This document shows, piece by piece, positions 1 to 9,114 of a DNA stretch of 64,000 nucleotides. The notes under the pieces are model-generated. The model did no database searches. It worked only from the letters and a program-made list of their open reading frames with translations, and was not told the origin of the DNA. The DNA is from Bacteroidaceae bacterium (GTDB lineage: Bacteria > Bacteroidota > Bacteroidia > Bacteroidales > Bacteroidaceae). Positions within the stretch are counted from its first letter, which is position 1. The number at the start of each line of letters is the position of its first letter. A program made the translations under genes and the position numbers. Location of the stretch: assembly GCA_017470525.1 (NCBI GenBank), contig JAFUYM010000013.1:43041-107040 (forward strand), read 5' to 3'.

Positions 1-499
<499 letters not shown>

Positions 500-519
500 T
501 TAAAAACAAATTAGTGTTT

Positions 520-1521
520 ATGCAGTTTCAGTCTTGTGGTAGAGTGGCAGTTTTAGGTGGTGGTAGTTGGGCAACGGCTATCGCGAAGATTGTCATGCAC
601 CATGAAGAGAAAATCACTTGGTACATGCGCAGGGATGACCGCATCGAGGACTTCAAGCGCATGCACCACAATCCTGCTTATTTGACGGGTGTTCATTTCG
701 ATGTGGAGAGAATCCATTTCTCCAGCGACATCAATGAAGTGGTGAAGAATAATGACACGCTCATCTTCGTCATTCCTTCTCCTTACATCAAAAGCCACCT
801 GAAGAAACTGAAAGCGAATATGCGGGAAAAGATGGTGGTGACTGCCATCAAAGGTATTGTGCCGGAAGAGAGTCTGACGGTGAGCCGCTATTTCCAACGT
901 CAGTATAATGTACCAGAAGAGCAGGTGGCATGCATCGGAGGACCGAGCCATGCAGAAGAGGTGGCACTCGACCGTCTGTGCTATTTGACGGTCGGATGTC
1001 ATGATTTGGACAATGCGCAAGTGGTGGCGGATTTGTTTGCCAACAAATATGTGAAAACAAATGTTTCGCTTGATATTGAAGGCATTGAATATTCGTCGGT
1101 GTTGAAAAACGTGTATGCCATTGCCGCAGGTATTTGTCATGGCTTGAAGTTGGGCGATAATTTCCAGGCAGTGTTGGTGGCAAATGCCGTGCAGGAAATG
1201 AAGCGTTTCCTGACAGCGGTGCAACCCGAAGACCGCCATGTGAGTGATTCTGCTTATCTCGGTGACCTGCTGGTGACGATGTACTCCAACTTCTCGCGTA
1301 ACCGTGTGTTCGGTACGATGATTGGTCAGGGATATAGTGTGAAGACGGCGCAGTTGGAAATGGAAATGATTGCCGAAGGCTATTATGGTACTAATTGTAT
1401 GAAGATTCTCAACAAGCGTTATCATGTGAACATGCCGATTCTGGATGCTGTTTATAATATCCTTTATGAGAAGATATCTCCCAGTGTGGAAATCAAGATA
1501 TTGAGTGATTCATTAAGATAA
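520..1521 (+). CDS. gpsA: Glycerol-3-phosphate dehydrogenase [NAD(P)+]
   Basis: The enzyme reduces dihydroxyacetone phosphate to sn-glycerol 3-phosphate for phospholipid synthesis in the cytoplasm. The N-terminal Rossmann motif [13 protein letters not shown] is at residues 11-23, followed by the family segments [25 protein letters not shown] and the catalytic-lysine region [14 protein letters not shown]. Length is 333 residues, normal for GpsA. I chose ATG 520; a GTG six bases upstream is in frame and cannot be excluded. pgi follows 19 bp downstream with no visible promoter or terminator between, so the two are probably co-transcribed. The gene directly follows repeat R1. Confidence 0.95.
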   Translation: MQFQSCGRVAVLGGGSWATAIAKIVMHHEEKITWYMRRDDRIEDFKRMHHNPAYLTGVHFDVERIHFSSDINEVVKNNDTLIFVIPSPYIKSHLKKLKANMREKMVVTAIKGIVPEESLTVSRYFQRQYNVPEEQVACIGGPSHAEEVALDRLCYLTVGCHDLDNAQVVADLFANKYVKTNVSLDIEGIEYSSVLKNVYAIAAGICHGLKLGDNFQAVLVANAVQEMKRFLTAVQPEDRHVSDSAYLGDLLVTMYSNFSRNRVFGTMIGQGYSVKTAQLEMEMIAEGYYGTNCMKILNKRYHVNMPILDAVYNILYEKISPSVEIKILSDSLR

Positions 1522-1540
1522 TTCTAAAACAAACATAACT

Positions 1541-2875
1541 ATGAAAATTGACATGAGCAAGGCGGCTTCGTTTGTGAATGCTGACCTTTTGAAGGCTTTT
1601 AAGCCCGAAGTGAGAAATGCTCAGGAGGCTCTTGAGCAGGGTACTTGTGCAGGTAACGACTTTCTCGGATGGTTGCATCTGCCCAGTTCCATCACACCTG
1701 AGTTTATTGCAGAACTGAATGAGACAGCACAGGTGCTGAAAGAGAACTGCGAGGCAGTTGTTGTGGCTGGTATTGGCGGTTCCTATCTGGGTGCTCGCAT
1801 GGTGATTGATGCGCTTTCCAATTCGTTCGGCTGGTTGCAGCCCTCGAAGGCTCCACGCATCCTTTTTGCTGGTAACAACATCGGTGAAGATTATCTCTCA
1901 GAACTGATTGGTTATCTGAAAGGTGTGAAGTTCGGTGTCATCAATATCTCCAAGTCGGGTACAACCACCGAAACAGCCATCACCTTCCGTCTGCTGAAGA
2001 AGATGTGTGAAGATCAGCGTGGTAAGGAAGAGGCAAAGAAGGTTATTGTTGCCATCACCGATGCCAAGAAGGGTGCTGCCCGTACAACGGCAGACAAGGA
2101 AGGCTACAAGTCATTCATCATCCCCGACAATGTGGGCGGTCGTTTCTCCGTGCTCACTCCTGTAGGTCTGCTGCCTATCGCTGTGGCTGGTTTTGACATT
2201 GCTGCATTGGTGAAGGGTGCGCAGGACATGGAGAAGCAGTGCAGCATCGATACACCTTGCGAGGAGAATCCTGCTGCCATCTATGCCGCCATCCGCAACG
2301 CACTCTACAAGAGTGGCAAGAAGATTGAAATCATGGCAAACTATCAGCCTAAACTCCACAACCTCGGCGAGTGGTGGAAGCAACTTTATGGCGAGAGTGA
2401 GGGCAAGGACGGCAAGGGCATCTTCCCTGCATCGGTTGACCTTACGACCGACCTCCACTCGATGGGACAGTGGATTCAGGATGGCGAACGCACCATCTTC
2501 GAGACCGTGATTTCGGTAGAGAAACCCAACACTTGCTTGGCTGTGCCATCCGACGAGGAGAACCTTGACGGCTTGAACTTCCTCGCAGGTAAGCGCATCG
2601 ACGAAGTGAACAAGATGGCAGAACTGGGCACACAGTTGGCTCACGTGGACGGTGGTGTGCCTAACATCAAGATTTCCATTGAGAAACTTGATGAGTACAA
2701 CATCGGTCAACTCATCTACTTCTTCGAGAAAGGTTGTGGCATCTCAGGTCTCATCCTCGGTGTCAATCCGTTCAACCAACCCGGTGTGGAGGCATACAAG
2801 AAGAACATGTTTGCCCTACTGAACAAGCCCGGTTATGAGGCTGAAAGCAAAGCAATTCAGGAAAGGCTTAAATAA
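1541..2875 (+). CDS. pgi: Glucose-6-phosphate isomerase
   Basis: The enzyme interconverts glucose 6-phosphate and fructose 6-phosphate in glycolysis and gluconeogenesis. At 444 residues it is the short form seen in Firmicutes and Bacteroidetes rather than the ~550-residue enterobacterial form. Visible motifs are [11 protein letters not shown] (residues ~79-89), the phosphate-binding SKSGTTTET (~137-145), the PGI signature region around [14 protein letters not shown] and the catalytic region [13 protein letters not shown]. It follows gpsA closely and is followed by repeat R2, with no clear hairpin terminator in between. Confidence 0.96.
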   Translation: MKIDMSKAASFVNADLLKAFKPEVRNAQEALEQGTCAGNDFLGWLHLPSSITPEFIAELNETAQVLKENCEAVVVAGIGGSYLGARMVIDALSNSFGWLQPSKAPRILFAGNNIGEDYLSELIGYLKGVKFGVINISKSGTTTETAITFRLLKKMCEDQRGKEEAKKVIVAITDAKKGAARTTADKEGYKSFIIPDNVGGRFSVLTPVGLLPIAVAGFDIAALVKGAQDMEKQCSIDTPCEENPAAIYAAIRNALYKSGKKIEIMANYQPKLHNLGEWWKQLYGESEGKDGKGIFPASVDLTTDLHSMGQWIQDGERTIFETVISVEKPNTCLAVPSDEENLDGLNFLAGKRIDEVNKMAELGTQLAHVDGGVPNIKISIEKLDEYNIGQLIYFFEKGCGISGLILGVNPFNQPGVEAYKKNMFALLNKPGYEAESKAIQERLK

Positions 2876-2885
2876 GATTTTTTTT

Positions 2886-3036
2886 AACAACGAATAGGAC
2901 TAATTTGACGAATCTGGACTTTGAAAATGGAGCAAGCCCCGACGAATGAATCCTTCGGATTTTACGAATGCATTTGTTTTCATTCGTCGCCGCTTGCGGC
3001 ATTTCTTCCATTAGTAAAATTCGTTTCATTCGTTGT
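2886..3036. repeat. Dispersed intergenic repeat R2 (AACAACGAAT family)
   Basis: This is a second copy of the family: AACAACGAAT at the left end, ATTCGTTGT at the right end, and the core CGTCGCCGCTTGCGGCATTT in the same orientation as R1. It fills almost the whole gap between pgi and the flavodiiron gene. Confidence 0.75.
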
Positions 3037-3064
3037 CGAAGAATAAAAAAGAGATAGTGTAGAT

Positions 3065-4240
3065 ATGAAATACGATATTGTTGCGCCTGGTGTAAAATAC
3101 ATCGGTGTGGATGACCTTGACATCGACCTGTTTGAAGGGCAGTATGAAGTGCCGCTCGGCATGTCCTACAATTCCTATCTGATTGACGATGAGAAAGTCG
3201 CCATTATGGACTCTGTAGATGCCACGAAAACGGGCGAGTGGGTGAAGAACCTCGAAACGGCTTTGAACGGCAAGACCCCCGACTATCTGATTGTGCAGCA
3301 CTTGGAACCTGACCACGGTGGCAGCGTGAAGTTCATCATGGAGAAATATCCCAACATGACGGCTGTCTGCTCTCAGAAAGCGGTGGCGATGTTCAAACGT
3401 TTCTTCGATGTCGATTTCGGTGCTCGTCTGCAAGTGGTGAAGGAGGGAGAAACCCTCTCGCTCGGCGAACACACCCTCCAGTTCTTCATGGCTCCGATGG
3501 TACACTGGCCAGAGGTGATGGTCACCTATGAGCAGAAGACCAAGATTCTCTTTGCTGCCGATGGTTTCGGCAAGTTCGGTGCTCTCTGCAAAGAGGAGGA
3601 GGATGATGAAGGGTGGGCGTGTGAGGCACGTCGTTACTACTTCAACATCGTGGGCAAGTATGGTGCGATGGTGCAGAACCTGCTCAAGAAAGCCGCCACA
3701 CTTGACATCCAGCAGATTTGCCCACTGCATGGTCCTATCCTCAGCGAAGACCTTGGCTACTACATTGGTCTTTACGACACATGGAGCAAGTATGAACCCG
3801 AGAACGAAGGCATCTTCATTGCCTATTGCTCGCTGCATGGCAACACCGCCAAGGCTGCCTTGAAACTGGCTGACATCATCCGAGAGAAGAGCAATGTGAA
3901 AGTGTCCACTTCCGACATCGCCCGTGACGACCTGCACGAAGCCGTGGAAGACGCTTTCCGCTACGACCGCATGGTGCTCTGTGCGCCTACCTACGATGGC
4001 GGCATCATGCCCATCATGGAGGACTTCATCAACCACCTCCGCATCAAGACCTACCAGAACCGCAAGGTTGCCTTTGTCGAGAACGGCACTTGGGCACCTG
4101 CTGCCGGCAAGAAGATGCGTGAAGCGATGGAAGCGATGAAGAACATCACCATCATCGAGCCCATCGTCACGGTTGAATCCACCGTCAAAGCCAAGACCAT
4201 CGAAGACCTCAAAGTGCTGGCAGACGCACTGATAGGATAA
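3065..4240 (+). CDS. Flavodiiron protein (FprA family A-type flavoprotein)
   Basis: This is a cytoplasmic reductase of oxygen and/or nitric oxide that protects anaerobes. Residues ~1-245 form the metallo-beta-lactamase-like diiron domain; the iron ligands are present at the usual spacing: H79, E81, D83 and H84 (HLEPDH), H147 (MVHWPE), D166 (AADGFG) and a histidine at ~222 (PLHGPI). Residues ~250-391 form a flavodoxin domain beginning IFIAYCSLHGNTAKAA, with the APTYDGGIMP loop. At 391 residues it is a standard two-domain class A enzyme without a rubredoxin extension. The natural electron donor is not encoded nearby. The stop codon abuts an inverted-repeat element. Confidence 0.94.
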   Translation: MKYDIVAPGVKYIGVDDLDIDLFEGQYEVPLGMSYNSYLIDDEKVAIMDSVDATKTGEWVKNLETALNGKTPDYLIVQHLEPDHGGSVKFIMEKYPNMTAVCSQKAVAMFKRFFDVDFGARLQVVKEGETLSLGEHTLQFFMAPMVHWPEVMVTYEQKTKILFAADGFGKFGALCKEEEDDEGWACEARRYYFNIVGKYGAMVQNLLKKAATLDIQQICPLHGPILSEDLGYYIGLYDTWSKYEPENEGIFIAYCSLHGNTAKAALKLADIIREKSNVKVSTSDIARDDLHEAVEDAFRYDRMVLCAPTYDGGIMPIMEDFINHLRIKTYQNRKVAFVENGTWAPAAGKKMREAMEAMKNITIIEPIVTVESTVKAKTIEDLKVLADALIG

Positions 4241-4374
4241 ACCCAAAATGGTCATTAAAAATAATTTATGGCTAATTCATGGCAATTTATGTTAAAATAA
4301 AACACTAATTTCCATAAATTAGCCATGAATTACCATGAATTTTATGTCAAACGTTCTAATGACCGATTCGGGTT
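4239..4374. repeat. Large imperfect inverted repeat after the flavodiiron gene
   Basis: Outer arms are AACCCaaaaTGGTCATTA and TAATGACCgattcGGGTT. Nested inside is a second pair of about 20 bp (TGGCTAATTCATGGCAATTTA against TAAATTAGCCATGAATTACCA). The left end overlaps the stop codon. It could be a non-autonomous mobile element or a folded 3' UTR. Confidence 0.65.
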
Positions 4375-4395
4375 AAACAAAACCATCTATCATAA

Positions 4396-4436
4396 AAAGA
4401 GTCCCCAAAGTCATCCGACTTTGGGGCTCTTTTTTA
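4396..4436 (+). terminator. Intrinsic terminator downstream of the flavodiiron gene
   Basis: The hairpin AGAGtCCCCAAAGT / ACTTTGGGGCTCT, with one bulged base and a short loop, is followed by TTTTTT. Confidence 0.85.
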
Positions 4437-4562
4437 TCTGCTGAAAATCTGGTGTTTTGTCATTAAATTCTTCCTGATTCTCCCTTGATTTTGAGGTAAT
4501 CATCCGTGTTCTTTCAACTTTTCTTTGGAAGTTTCGCAATAGGACAATATTGCACACTCGAA

Positions 4563-4628
4563 GCCTCAAAAGGGGTGTGACTCACACCTGTACCACACGT
4601 ATGACTCACACCTCTCATCGTTTTCATC
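4563..4628. repeat. Degenerate member of the 19-nt palindromic unit family (locus A)
   Basis: The 9-nt flank GCCTCAAAA (4563-4571) is followed at once by the perfect 15-bp palindrome GGTGTGACTCACACC. A partial second unit, ACACGTATGACTCACACCT, has its centre 24 nt further on. A third unit is not recognisable. Confidence 0.4.
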
Positions 4629-4710
4629 ATCAGAGGCACTATGTGAAGAATAAAAAGTGCCTGAAAATGTCTGTAAAATCGAAGGAGTCATAAAAATGTA
4701 GGCGATTCCT

Positions 4711-4740
4711 TTTGCGGGTCAAAAAGTTTTTGTACATTTG
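4711..4740 (+). promoter_or_regulatory. Bacteroidetes promoter of the acyltransferase gene
   Basis: TTTG (4711-4714), 18 bp, then TACATTTG (4733-4740). Transcription would start near 4748, about 20 bases before ATG 4767, which supports 4767 as the original start codon. Confidence 0.7.
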
Positions 4741-4780
4741 CAATCTATAATAGCTTTCTCAAAGAAATGAATAAATCTTA

Positions 4781-4787
4781 CCCCCCC
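4781..4787 (+). repeat. Poly-C tract (C7), candidate phase-variation switch
   Basis: Seven cytosines lie five codons after ATG 4767 in an AT-rich region. With C7 the frame from ATG 4767 ends after about 28 codons. One more C joins it to the acyltransferase frame, restoring a typical N-terminus that reads MNKSYPPQQ then NNRASNFELLRIIC. Confidence 0.7.
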
Positions 4788-4834
4788 AACAGAATAATCG
4801 AGCGTCAAATTTTGAGTTACTACGTATCATCTGT

Positions 4835-5851
4835 ATGTTACTCATTGTTTTAGGACATATTATCATGGTTCATCATGATGCTAATGAAACAGAATATATC
4901 ATATCACATTTCACAAGACCATTCTCCATTGTTGCTGTTAATGTTTTCATTTTGATTTCTGGCTATTTTGGTATCAGATTTAAAACCTATCGATTGGTGC
5001 AATTAAGTTGTCAAACATGGTTCTATTCCGTTGCCATATTTCTTCTTGTTGTAGCCTTAGGATTACACACTATAAATGTTAGAGTAGACATCCTTGCTTT
5101 TCTCCCTATTTTCAGCAAACAATACTGGTTTATAACAGCATACTTTGTTCTTTATTGTATTGCGCCTTTTATCAACCATGCTATAGAAAATACAAATCAC
5201 CACATTTTCCAGAAGGGTTTATTTGTTGGTTTCCTCCTATTTTACATCTGGCCAACCCTTTGTTATCTCGTCAATACAAATCAGTTGGTATTAGATGCGG
5301 GTTACGGGATTGTCAATTTTATATATCTTTATATTTTTGGTAGATATATACGATTATTTCATACAGAAACAAAAACTCCACAATTCTATTTGACTATATA
5401 TGTTGCCAGCAGTGTCCTCTTATTCTTCTTTCAATATGCACTAAGCCATTTTTTAGGATTTGAATTTAGTTCATGGCTGAGTTACAACACTCTATTTGTC
5501 TTTGTAGCAGCCATTGCTCTGTTTATGTTTTTCAAAAACTTAAATTTCCATTCTCATATAGTTAATGTATTAGCCGCCCCATGTTTGGCAGTCTATCTGG
5601 TACATTTATCACCCTATGGATGGAAACAGATAATACAGGTATTACAAATAGAAGAAAGTCGAGGACTTATATACATCCTTATGTTAGTTAGTTATCCAAT
5701 TATTATATATGCTTTCGGTTTTTGTATAGAACGAATAAGGTTGTTTCTTTTTCAATGGTATGAAAAATTATTATGCAAGTGGATTGAACAATTTATAAAT
5801 AAGCATCTCTACAAAAATATCGAAAATTCGTTGCCGAAGAAGAGGCTCTGA
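4835..5851 (+). CDS. Acyltransferase-3 family membrane protein (5' end out of frame)
   Basis: The protein is a polytopic integral membrane O-acyltransferase of the type that acetylates surface polysaccharides; the substrate is unknown. The open stretch from ATG 4835 gives 338 residues with about ten hydrophobic segments and the family start MLLIVLGHIIMVHH, whose histidine is the likely catalytic residue, followed by FILISGYFGIRF. The same frame is open upstream to 4775 and encodes NNRASNFELLRIIC, the conserved start of this family, but has no start codon there. ATG 4767 lies just behind a good promoter and reaches this frame only if the C7 tract gains one base. The sequenced copy is therefore either phase-off or translated weakly from 4835. 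Base composition is AT-richer than its neighbours, as is common for surface-polysaccharide genes. Confidence 0.8.
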   Translation: MLLIVLGHIIMVHHDANETEYIISHFTRPFSIVAVNVFILISGYFGIRFKTYRLVQLSCQTWFYSVAIFLLVVALGLHTINVRVDILAFLPIFSKQYWFITAYFVLYCIAPFINHAIENTNHHIFQKGLFVGFLLFYIWPTLCYLVNTNQLVLDAGYGIVNFIYLYIFGRYIRLFHTETKTPQFYLTIYVASSVLLFFFQYALSHFLGFEFSSWLSYNTLFVFVAAIALFMFFKNLNFHSHIVNVLAAPCLAVYLVHLSPYGWKQIIQVLQIEESRGLIYILMLVSYPIIIYAFGFCIERIRLFLFQWYEKLLCKWIEQFINKHLYKNIENSLPKKRL

Positions 5852-5964
5852 TGCAAAGGTTCGTAGGCAAGGAAAGTAAATAGCACTCAACATAAACCTT
5901 GTCTTGCAAAAAATCTGCCATTCAACTAAAAGATCACAGATGTTTATGCATATTTGTACATCAA

Positions 5965-5996
5965 TTTGGCAGAGAAAGATAAAATTGCTATGTTTG
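5965..5996 (+). promoter_or_regulatory. Promoter of the pRiA4b ORF-3-like gene
   Basis: TTTG (5965-5968), 20 bp, then TATGTTTG (5989-5996). This places the transcript start near 6003 and favours ATG 6057 over earlier in-frame starts. Confidence 0.7.
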
Positions 5997-6056
5997 CAAT
6001 ACAAATGTGAACTTTCATGTTGCAGGTTTAATGATTGTGCAAAAACAAAAGATGAT

Positions 6057-6938
6057 ATGGCAAATATAGTGAAAATGAATCCTGTTGTTCGTAAGGAGGA
6101 TATGATAGAACAGCAGGAGAGAAAAAGCGTGGATGATATAGTGGCAAAGATGTCTCGGACTGATAGGGATTTGTTGGAAAGTCTTGGTATTACGTCAATG
6201 GATGAACTTTCTGCAGTGATGAAGTTGATGGGCGATGGCTCCAATGAGGAGGAAATTCATAGTTTGCCTCGAAATTTCTTTTTGAAAACAGATGATGTGA
6301 AGGAATATCATATCCGTATCAAACTGAACAACTCTCCCGTAAAGGTGTGGCGAGAACTGAAGGTGCCATCTAATATCTCGATGGAACTGTTTGCCAAGTT
6401 CTTGATGCATGCAATGGGATGGGAAGATTGTCACCTTTATCAGTTTCGGAAACGGGGCAATCGCCACGAAAGGGACATCTTGTATAAGGGGCAGAGTGCT
6501 TGTGACACAGCAGAAGAAATGTATGGAAAGTCACCTTGGTATCAGAGAAGTGAAGATGCTAACGAACATACGCTTGCGGAAGTGCTTCCAGAAAAGGGTG
6601 ACCGCATCATCTTCGAATATGATTTTGGCGATAAATGGAATCACGATGTGTGGGTGAAAGGCATACGTGATTATAAACTTGATGAGGAACATGGAATTTT
6701 GTTGGTAAGGGGGCAAGGTGCCTGTCCGCCTGAAGACTGTGGTGGTGTGTGGGGATATGAAGACCTTTTAGCGATAAGAGAGAAAAAACGCAAATCAAAG
6801 GAAGAAAAGGAGCGTTTGGAATGGTATGGGATGGATACTCCTGATTTTGACACAAATTATTATGACTTGGAAGATGAGCAGGACTTCATTGAGGACTATT
6901 GGGATTTTATCAAGGGTCTTTTGGATGAGGACGAATAA
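6057..6938 (+). CDS. Plasmid pRiA4b ORF-3-like family protein
   Basis: Residues ~75-230 match the pRiA4b ORF-3-like domain, a family of unknown biochemical role. Seen here are the hallmark stretches YHIRIKL...PVKVWRELKVP, HAMGWEDCHLYQF, the FEYDFGDKWNHDVWV segment and the GQGACPPEDCGGVWGYE segment. The first ~70 residues are charged and helical; the last ~60 are rich in D and E. I start it at ATG 6057 because a good promoter lies at 5965-5996 and the in-frame DNA before it would be untranscribed. The gene stands alone, and 46 bp separate it from the convergent Fur-family gene. No function can be stated beyond the family name. Confidence 0.85.
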   Translation: MANIVKMNPVVRKEDMIEQQERKSVDDIVAKMSRTDRDLLESLGITSMDELSAVMKLMGDGSNEEEIHSLPRNFFLKTDDVKEYHIRIKLNNSPVKVWRELKVPSNISMELFAKFLMHAMGWEDCHLYQFRKRGNRHERDILYKGQSACDTAEEMYGKSPWYQRSEDANEHTLAEVLPEKGDRIIFEYDFGDKWNHDVWVKGIRDYKLDEEHGILLVRGQGACPPEDCGGVWGYEDLLAIREKKRKSKEEKERLEWYGMDTPDFDTNYYDLEDEQDFIEDYWDFIKGLLDEDE

Positions 6939-6984
6939 GAATATTTGCTTATAAACACCAACACTCTTCAAAGCATGCATTTGG

Positions 6985-7407
6985 TTATGGGAATGACTTC
7001 TGCTTAGTGCACTTGGGGCAAATGCCTTTTACGATGTATTCCACTTCTTGTGGGAGAAATCCGTCGGGAAGTGTGACAAGAGGGATGGTGTGGTCTTCGA
7101 GGCAATAGGTGTGGAAGCAACGGGTGCAGGCGAAATGGATGTGATTGAGGTGGTGCCGGTCTTCGCAGCGGCAGACACAGTATTTTGCGGTGCCGGAACC
7201 GTCATCGATTTCGTGGAGAATCTGATGTTCGGCGAAAAGACGAAGGGTGCGGAATATGCTGGAACGGTCCATGTCGGGAAGCCAGTTCTCTGTGTCAGCA
7301 AGTGAGAATGCTTCGGAACGGTGACGGATGGCTCGATAGACGAGTATGCGGACTGCCGTGGGACGAATGCCGTGATGGAGAAGGGTGGCTTCGGTGGATG
7401 TTTCCAT
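6985..7407 (-). CDS. Fur-family metal-responsive transcriptional regulator
   Basis: The protein has 140 residues. The N-terminal winged helix contains RPTAVRILVYRAI and the recognition region MDRSSIFRTLRLF. The dimerisation part has the metal-site string HHLNHIHFACTRCFHTYC (starting at residue ~91) and the structural zinc pair CPKC near the end, so four cysteines form the zinc site as in Fur, Zur and PerR. Which metal it senses cannot be told from sequence. ATG 7407 is chosen; the upstream in-frame extension is low-complexity and overlaps the M15 gene. It follows the M15 peptidase gene by 7 bp and is probably read with it. Confidence 0.85.
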   Translation of the reverse strand: METSTEATLLHHGIRPTAVRILVYRAIRHRSEAFSLADTENWLPDMDRSSIFRTLRLFAEHQILHEIDDGSGTAKYCVCRCEDRHHLNHIHFACTRCFHTYCLEDHTIPLVTLPDGFLPQEVEYIVKGICPKCTKQKSFP

Positions 7408-7414
7408 AAAAAGA

Positions 7415-8188
7415 TTATTTTTTGGCTTTGATGGGGAGTTTGTTTTTGATGTTGGTGAGGATTTGTTTTGATTTCTCAAAGTGCTGATAGTCTTTCACTG
7501 ACAACCAATTGCCGCCCCATGTGAAACCATGCTGGACGAACTGTTGGTAGCAGGGGTCTTGTTTGTCTATGATGGGCACCTTCGTGTTGGTGATTTTATG
7601 GCGATTGGTTGCATAGGCTTTGGCATTGGATGGCTCCACTTTTCCTGTGCCGAGGTGAAGGCATGGGTTGTAGAGGGGGTTGATGTCGATTGCGAGTCCT
7701 TGGGCATGTTTGGATAATTTTTTGCTGCCTGAAACTACACGATAGTTGAAGCAGGAGGTGTTGTTGGCAGCCATGCTGCGTTCGTCGTCGGCACCGTATT
7801 CGTCAATCAGGACGATGCGCTCAATCTTGTAGTTCAGTTCGTAGAGTTGCCGAAAGATGACGAGCAGGTCTTCGGCAATGCTGGCATTGCACACCAGTTC
7901 TCCCAATTGGCTGTTGCCATCTGCATTGCGATGCAGGACATGCAGGTAGCGGAGCGAGGAGCGTGGAATGGTGCAATCTGCTTTGTAGGACTTTCCCTGC
8001 ATGCGTTTGAAGATGGCATCGCTGATGGGATATGCCTTGAAACAGGAGTCGAGGGTGCAGGTCTTGACGGCTTCGTCGCTGATGACTGCGGCTGGTGTCC
8101 ATTGGCGAAGTGCTTCCTGCTCGTCGGGTGGTGGGGCGAAGGAGCAGAGAAGTGTGGCAAAAAGGAGTATGATAGAGGTTCTTTTCAT
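7415..8188 (-). CDS. Secreted M15 family (D-Ala-D-Ala carboxypeptidase-like) protein
   Basis: The N-terminus is a signal peptide (MKRTSIILLFATLLCSF). The C-terminal half carries the M15C zinc-peptidase pattern: S159-K-H161-A-Q-G-L-A-I-D168 and a distal DYQHFE, giving the His, Asp and His zinc ligands, with GFTWGGNW between as in VanY and L-alanyl-D-glutamate peptidases. It probably acts on peptidoglycan stem peptides in the periplasm. Length is 257 residues. The promoter is a TAATTTTG box on the minus strand at 8221-8228. The Fur-like gene lies directly downstream. Confidence 0.85.
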   Translation of the reverse strand: MKRTSIILLFATLLCSFAPPPDEQEALRQWTPAAVISDEAVKTCTLDSCFKAYPISDAIFKRMQGKSYKADCTIPRSSLRYLHVLHRNADGNSQLGELVCNASIAEDLLVIFRQLYELNYKIERIVLIDEYGADDERSMAANNTSCFNYRVVSGSKKLSKHAQGLAIDINPLYNPCLHLGTGKVEPSNAKAYATNRHKITNTKVPIIDKQDPCYQQFVQHGFTWGGNWLSVKDYQHFEKSKQILTNIKNKLPIKAKK

Positions 8189-8220
8189 GACTTATTATTT
8201 AGTGAATGAGTAAACGATGG

Positions 8221-8228
8221 CAAAATTA
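8221..8228 (-). promoter_or_regulatory. -7 box for the M15 peptidase / Fur-like pair
   Basis: TAATTTTG on the minus strand, 32 bp before the start codon at 8188. Confidence 0.6.
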
Positions 8229-8350
8229 CAGATTTTTGTTGACTTGGATGAAGGAATGTGGCTCTGTTTTCATTTTTTACGTCTTTTCTGTGGAAAAAAG
8301 GATGAATATTGTCTTTTTTATCGTCTTTTTATAAAATAAAGCGGTGGTGG

Positions 8351-8382
8351 TTTGAGTATGTGGTTTTTTTTTCGTTAATTTG
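8351..8382 (+). promoter_or_regulatory. Probable promoter of the V-type ATPase operon
   Basis: TTTG (8351-8354), 20 bp, then TTAATTTG (8375-8382), one mismatch to TAnnTTTG. It lies 31 bp before the subunit E start. Confidence 0.5.
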
Positions 8383-8413
8383 TAACGAAATGTGTATTAA
8401 TTGTAATAGTAAC

Positions 8414-9010
8414 ATGGAAAATAAAATTCAAGAATTGACGGAGAAACTTCTGAAAGAAGGAGTTGAAAGAGGCAATGCTGAAGCGGAGAAAATCATTGCT
8501 GCTGCGAATGAAAAGGCTGCCCAGATTGTTGCCGATGCGAAGGCACAGGCTGAAGAGATTGAGGCTGCTGCCAAGAAGAACACCCAAGGCATGGAAGAGA
8601 ACATGAAGAGCGAAATCAAGATGTATGCTGCTCAGGCTCTGAATGCACTGAAGAGTGAAGTTGCCAATGTGGTGGGCAGCAAGGTGGTGAAGGAAGCCAC
8701 TGCAGAGATTGCGGGTGACAAGGACTTTATGAACGAGTTTGTGCTGAAGTTGGCAGAGAAGTGGGGTGCAGGGGAAGATATCGTGATTTCTACTGCTGAT
8801 GCCAAGAGTCTGAAAGCGCTCTTTGCTAAGAAGGCAAAGGCTTTGCTTGACAAGGGTGTGAAGATTGAAGAAGTGAACGGGCAAAAGGCACTCTTCACTG
8901 TTCAGCCTGCCGATGGCTCTTACAAGGTGAACTTTGGCGAGACAGAGTTTGAGGAGTATTTCAAAAACTTCCTTCGTCCACAACTGGTTGAAATTTTGTT
9001 TAATGCATAA
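8414..9010 (+). CDS. ntpE: V-type ATP synthase/ATPase subunit E
   Basis: This is a peripheral stalk (stator) subunit of the membrane ATPase. The start MENKIQELTEKLLKEGVERG is followed by a long alanine- and glutamate-rich coiled coil (residues ~20-75), then a globular C-terminal part, as in the vATP-synt_E family. Length is 198 residues. ATG 8414 is chosen; in-frame starts further up fall before or within the promoter. It is the first gene of the operon. Its last two residues and stop codon (AAT GCA TAA) are formed by the first copies of a TAATGCA heptamer repeat. Confidence 0.88.
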   Translation: MENKIQELTEKLLKEGVERGNAEAEKIIAAANEKAAQIVADAKAQAEEIEAAAKKNTQGMEENMKSEIKMYAAQALNALKSEVANVVGSKVVKEATAEIAGDKDFMNEFVLKLAEKWGAGEDIVISTADAKSLKALFAKKAKALLDKGVKIEEVNGQKALFTVQPADGSYKVNFGETEFEEYFKNFLRPQLVEILFNA

Positions 9011-9109
9011 TGCATAATGCATAATGCATAATTAGGCTGACGCGACATTCCAACCGAACGGCAATTATGCATTGTGCATTATGAATTATGCATTATGAAT
9101 TATGCATTG
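9004..9109. repeat. Inverted clusters of the TAATGCA heptamer
   Basis: About four head-to-tail copies of TAATGCA (9004-9032) are followed by a 32-bp unique spacer and then several imperfect copies in the opposite sense, (A)ATTATGCATT / GTGCATTATG (9063-9109). The cluster sits between subunit E and the DUF2764 gene and overlaps the stop codon of the former. Confidence 0.8.
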
Positions 9110-9114
9110 AAAAG

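Noticed and set aside
3026-4255. Open frame of about 400 codons antisense to the flavodiiron gene
   Set aside because: The plus-strand frame has all diiron ligands and a flavodoxin domain; the antisense frame has no motif.
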